From positions 2,294,001 to 2,358,000 of the forward strand of contig JASPKZ010004955.1 in assembly GCA_030220185.1 (NCBI GenBank): 64,000 nt of DNA, given 5' to 3'. Source of the stretch: Diploptera punctata. Its lineage: Eukaryota > Arthropoda > Insecta > Blattodea > Blaberidae. Shown here in pieces: positions 60,301 through 64,000 of the stretch (position 1 is its first letter; each line of letters opens with the position of its first letter). The notes below the pieces were generated by a model. That model had not been told where the DNA came from. It saw nothing but the letters and a program-made list of their open reading frames with translations, and searched no databases. Made by a program: the position numbers and the translations under genes.

Positions 60301-62587
60301 TGATCACTTGTCTACCACAAAATAACTTAGAATTTAGGCCTGTCATACAAGGGAACTGTCAACCATTGCATGCCAAAACCTGCCTTAATTTCTCCCAGAG
60401 AAGTGTTGTAATGTACCAAGACCATGTCCAAAAAGTATCTGCCATTTTTAACTGCAAGGCACAGAATCGATGCCAAAATCCAGCAATGACAACCTACTGT
60501 ATGGAGCATGGACTCCCTGCTTGAGTAAGAACAGAGTGGCGCAGACAGCAGGTAGTGAGGGTTTTCCAATCTGCCAGTTTGGATGTTTTATTACTTCCCT
60601 ATAATTTAAATAAGAGATTTAGCACTGGATTTTAGTGCCTTGTTAGAAATGACATAATTTTTTGGATACTGCATTGGTACATCACAACACTTCTGTGGAA
60701 GAAATTTTAAGGTAGATTTTGGTGTGCAATGGTTGACAATTTCCTTGTTAGTAATTCAGTTTTGTGTGATACAACTCAAAACATTCCTTCAAATACATAT
60801 AGTCCAACTTCATATTCCATGCAGTAATTAATACCTTTGTCTCTCTCTCTTTCTCTTTCCATTCTTAGTATGCATTTTACATATTTTCTGAGGTTTTGCT
60901 TCTTTTCCTGTTGATGGCACTTTGTCTTAATCAGTCATGGTGTGGTACATTGTTGTCTGATGCAGTAGAGCCTGATATTGTTTCATGTGCTATTCCATAC
61001 TTAGCAAAAATCCCTTCAAACAACAAAATTCAAAATGATAACTGTTCCACAATCTTCCTAGAGGATTTTTTGTAAGTGATTATGGAAATGTCTTATGGGT
61101 TCCTAGAGAATATTTTGTAACTGGTTATGGAAATGTCTTTATGGCTTCTCAAAAATTTTGCAAGCTATGGACTATTGGTGGTTGTCTAATCCTAACATTA
61201 GAGCCCTTTCCTAAAAGTTATTAAATAATTTTCATTACTATTGCTGGAGTTTTTGGTGTGTGAGGAGAGAGAAATGTGGATTGGATTTCAGAATCGTAAC
61301 CTGTGTAAATTATGAAAGAGCAACAATAGCCAGAAGATAACTCGCATGATTCAATTTTTAAATTTTAAACTTGGAAGATTTTAATGGAAGATGCTGTCTA
61401 AAAGTCGAACGTCCATTTCAGAGTGCTAGGGATTTATCAATTGTTGCTAGATTTTGCCCGGTAAGGTAATATAGCTGAAATTTTGTATTTAGATGTGGTA
61501 GTACAAAAAAAAAATCTTGATAATTTTCGGAGTCCTTGATAAGCATCTTTATTTTCATTGTTGTAAAAATGGAGGAAACAACAAAATAGTTAAAATCTTT
61601 CCCAGCTTATGATATAATTGAAACGAGGTGTTGCTGTTGCCCTTCTTTATGTGAAATAAAGCCTAGTAGTCAGTTTTTTTAACTATTCCCAGTCAGCATA
61701 AACAAACCCAGAATTACATAAATTTCATTTTTTGTGATAGAGTGCCAAGATCTTACAAGTGAATGGAATGAAAACACATTCCCAGAATTTTTGTATTGTT
61801 AGACACCTGTTCGATTCTTGAGCAACAGTTTGAACTACATCTCTAATGCTAAATATGTCAAAGCATTCTATAATTTCATGACAATTTTAACTCTACTCTA
61901 GGATACAGAAACACCACAAACATAATTATCCATATTCTCTCAAATAAAATTTATGTCATGTTCACAGCAATCACTGTCATTTTCATTAGTGATAACTTCT
62001 GTGACAGTAATATTAACGTCATTTGAATCACTATAGTAAAATGTAGTCGTGTTTAAGTTCTGCACATCTACGTTATAGTGTTTTCAGAGAGCCAGTCGCC
62101 TGCATTCAACTATTGTACATTAAATGAGGTGGAATGCACTGACTAGAGTAGAGTAAATTTGAAGCAGTGATATGGCATTGTGATGAGCAAAACCTGCCTG
62201 ACCCACCTTTGTTCATGCCGAGAGTTATAGTGACACATAAAATGCAAATATATGAGAAGTCTACTAGAAATATAGAAGAAGAATGTATATTTTAGATAGT
62301 TGATACTTTCTCTTTCAATATGTGTAAGAATATTTCTGATAATACATGAACCAACTTCGAGATAGCAGCTCAAATCAGTTCTTGCACGGCGATTGTCTTG
62401 GTTAATAAAAAAGAAACAATTTCAAAGTTTATATTCATTATTTTGTGCTTATAATCAAATGTAATACATTCCCAAACACATTAGTGATATGTTAATAATT
62501 ATGATTATTCCAACAATTTTCAGAAAAATTGTACATTGTGCTACACTTTCAAGTCAAAATTAAATTTTTATTAATCAGAATATCCAT
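60301..62587. other. no recognised genes
   Basis: Two overlapping ORFs at 60300-60569 have no recognisable domain. The rest is AT-rich. Confidence 0.35.
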
Positions 62588-62690
62588 CCATAGTAATTCT
62601 GCCTGAGGCAGATCTTTCACTGCGATCATAGCATTTTTATGCTATGCTTTGCAGCTTTACTAGGGAATTATAGGTGTGGTAGCTTCAATC
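62588..62690 (-). repeat. SINE family A end fragment
   Basis: 'gtaattctgcctgaggcaga' and 'actagggaattataggtgtg' match the terminal part of the family A SINE in reverse. Confidence 0.5.
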
Positions 62691-62704
62691 AGAATATATA
62701 TAAT

Positions 62705-62712
62705 CTAATAAC

Positions 62713-62762
<50 letters not shown>

Positions 62763-62776
62763 TGATGATGATGATA
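62705..62776. repeat. (AAT)n(GAT)n microsatellite
   Basis: An AAT run followed by a GAT run at the edge of the SINE fragment, possibly grown from its tail. Confidence 0.9.
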
Positions 62777-63249
62777 AATAGATTAAAAAAAATGGCAGTT
62801 GCAAACACACATACATGCATACATATTTTGCAGCTGTGTGTTCTGTCTATAATTATATTTTGGATAAATTGTTTTCAAAACTCTGAGCGTAATAGCAATT
62901 TAAATGATACGTCATTCAGGTTAAATCACGTATGGGGGTTAACGGCATATGATAACTCGAAGGCCTGTACAGTGTACGGAGGTTGGAACTGAAGGGTTAA
63001 TAAACAAATGGAAGAATTGTAAGACACAACATTGTTAAGTAATATGAAATGCCTGAATTATGTATAAATGGAAAACCTAACAATTTCTCAAAATATTGCC
63101 AACATGAGTGGTTAAATTATATAAATGTAGGAGTAATATTTAAGATACAGCCATAAATTCAGAACATTATATAATTAGTTTTTTATATATGTATAATACA
63201 CTCATAGTGTCAATTCCTTAAAAAAAAGTAATCATATAATGGTGCGTGG

Positions 63250-63340
63250 TCCTGCAGTTTAGCCGAGTGGTTTAAGGCATGATGCCTTGGCACATAGCTA
63301 CGGTACATGTATTGGTTAGAGTCTCACAAGTAAATCTTCT
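63250..63340 (+). repeat. SINE family C head
   Basis: 'cagtttagccgagtggttta' and 'attggttagagtctcac' are the A- and B-box regions of a tRNA-Leu-like head. The body is missing. Confidence 0.5.
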
Positions 63341-63637
63341 CTTCTTTGATACCGGTTTTCTGGAAACCCATATATTTTCTGAAAGCTTATGTCACAAGTA
63401 GACAACCTGTGAAATCTTAGCGGCAAAGGGAAAAGCATTTAGAAGCTATAGGACACACGAAATATCAGTTGGAAACATGATAGCAAAAGTCGCTGAAATG
63501 CTATTTCACATATTTACATGAACTAATAATATGGTAGGAAGGTAGATCTCAATACAGAGGAAGAAACAACTCGTTGAAAAGAAACAATATACATTGGGGT
63601 GTTTGAAAATGTATATTGTTATTGATTTAAAAATCTA

Positions 63638-63937
63638 TTACAAGAGGCAATCAATGTGGAATTCATCAAATAAACAGTGATGTGGGCAGAAAGACAGTTC
63701 ACAATGGGCACATTTTACAAAAGCGATAGCCTCATTCTTTGTACACTCATTATTTGTCAATGACTTGAAGCAGTAATCCATTGGTGCAACCCACATTCTA
63801 GGTTCGTTGTCCAAGAATCCGCCCTTATAAGAAGCATACTTAATCAAGTTCTTGAAATGAGGAGCACTGAACTGATAGAGGGAAAAGAACTGCAGGACCA
63901 GGAAACTATCATGATACCAAATGTGCTTGTGTGTCAT
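63638..63937 (-). CDS. uncharacterised ORF with cysteine/histidine-rich C-terminus
   Basis: A 99-codon open frame, reverse strand. Near the C-terminus it has 'AFVKCAHCELSFCPHHC' and 'LFDEFHIDC', i.e. CxxC plus further Cys/His pairs compatible with zinc binding, preceded by 'FKNLIKYASYKGGFLDNEP'. I recall similar 'CxxC..C..H..F..H' ends in uncharacterised insect proteins, some of them repeated in genomes, but cannot name a family. It may be the last exon of a longer gene or a mobile-element exon; splice signals are not decisive and the start codon is uncertain. The open frame shows no decay, unlike the repeat ORFs elsewhere. Confidence 0.4.
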   Translation of the reverse strand: MTHKHIWYHDSFLVLQFFSLYQFSAPHFKNLIKYASYKGGFLDNEPRMWVAPMDYCFKSLTNNECTKNEAIAFVKCAHCELSFCPHHCLFDEFHIDCLL

Positions 63938-64000
63938 AATAATTAATGAACAAAAGATGTGTAGTGTCTGAAAAAATGAATATTCAGAGGTAGGATCTTT

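Noticed and set aside
60300..60569. Overlapping ORFs on both strands (74 and 80 codons)
   Set aside because: No domain, no partner exon, and mutual antisense overlap; probably chance.

Overview
This is an AT-rich, intron- and transposon-dominated animal nuclear segment. The only host gene I can name is DOT1L (histone H3 lysine-79 methyltransferase, + strand). Three spliced coding exons are recognisable at 15125-15392, 37710-37816 and 45730-45771. They join in frame with consensus splice sites and are separated by introns of 22.3 kb and 7.9 kb. The DOT1L protein and the mix of repeats (piggyBac, Tigger, many Penelope-like elements, non-LTR 3' ends, tRNA-derived SINEs) point to an insect, probably a cockroach or termite relative. 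The species is inference.

Layout. 1-8.6 kb: non-LTR and SINE fragments, an orphan repeat protein, a piggyBac remnant, and a Penelope fragment broken by a tandem tRNA-like array. 10.2-13.35 kb: three Penelope-like families. 13.9-25.3 kb: SINEs, a hairpin array with hammerhead-like cores, a reverse-strand orphan repeat protein and non-LTR 3' ends. 26.2-28.9 kb: the longest Penelope copy, split by a tRNA-like palindrome. 30.4-39.5 kb: Penelope palindromes, a multimeric tRNA-like palindrome, and DOT1L exon 2 with a Penelope palindrome starting 18 bp into its intron. 42.2-45 kb: a microsatellite and a broken LINE ORF1/endonuclease. 45.7 kb: a 42-bp DOT1L exon. 47.2-50.5 kb: a 3.3-kb near-perfect Penelope palindrome. 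51.9-60.3 kb: more tRNA-like units, a 100-bp mini-palindrome, an orphan repeat protein, Tigger, another Penelope palindrome and a LINE reverse transcriptase. The last 4 kb is sparse and ends in an unidentified reverse-strand ORF.

The most interesting signal is a shared insertion architecture. Penelope-like elements (YVDD reverse transcriptase plus GIY-YIG endonuclease) sit here mostly as head-to-head inverted dimers: two 3' ends point outward, both are 5'-truncated and fused in the middle, and the whole is flanked by one 8-13 bp target-site duplication. Their ends carry hammerhead-ribozyme-like folds whose helices covary between copies. A second group, tRNA-like units carried on long flanking hairpins and often in ~300-bp tandem multimers, is also inserted as palindromes with 11-14 bp duplications. 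This suggests bidirectional target-primed reverse transcription and possibly mobilisation of the tRNA-like elements in trans. All protein-coding repeats I can read are broken.
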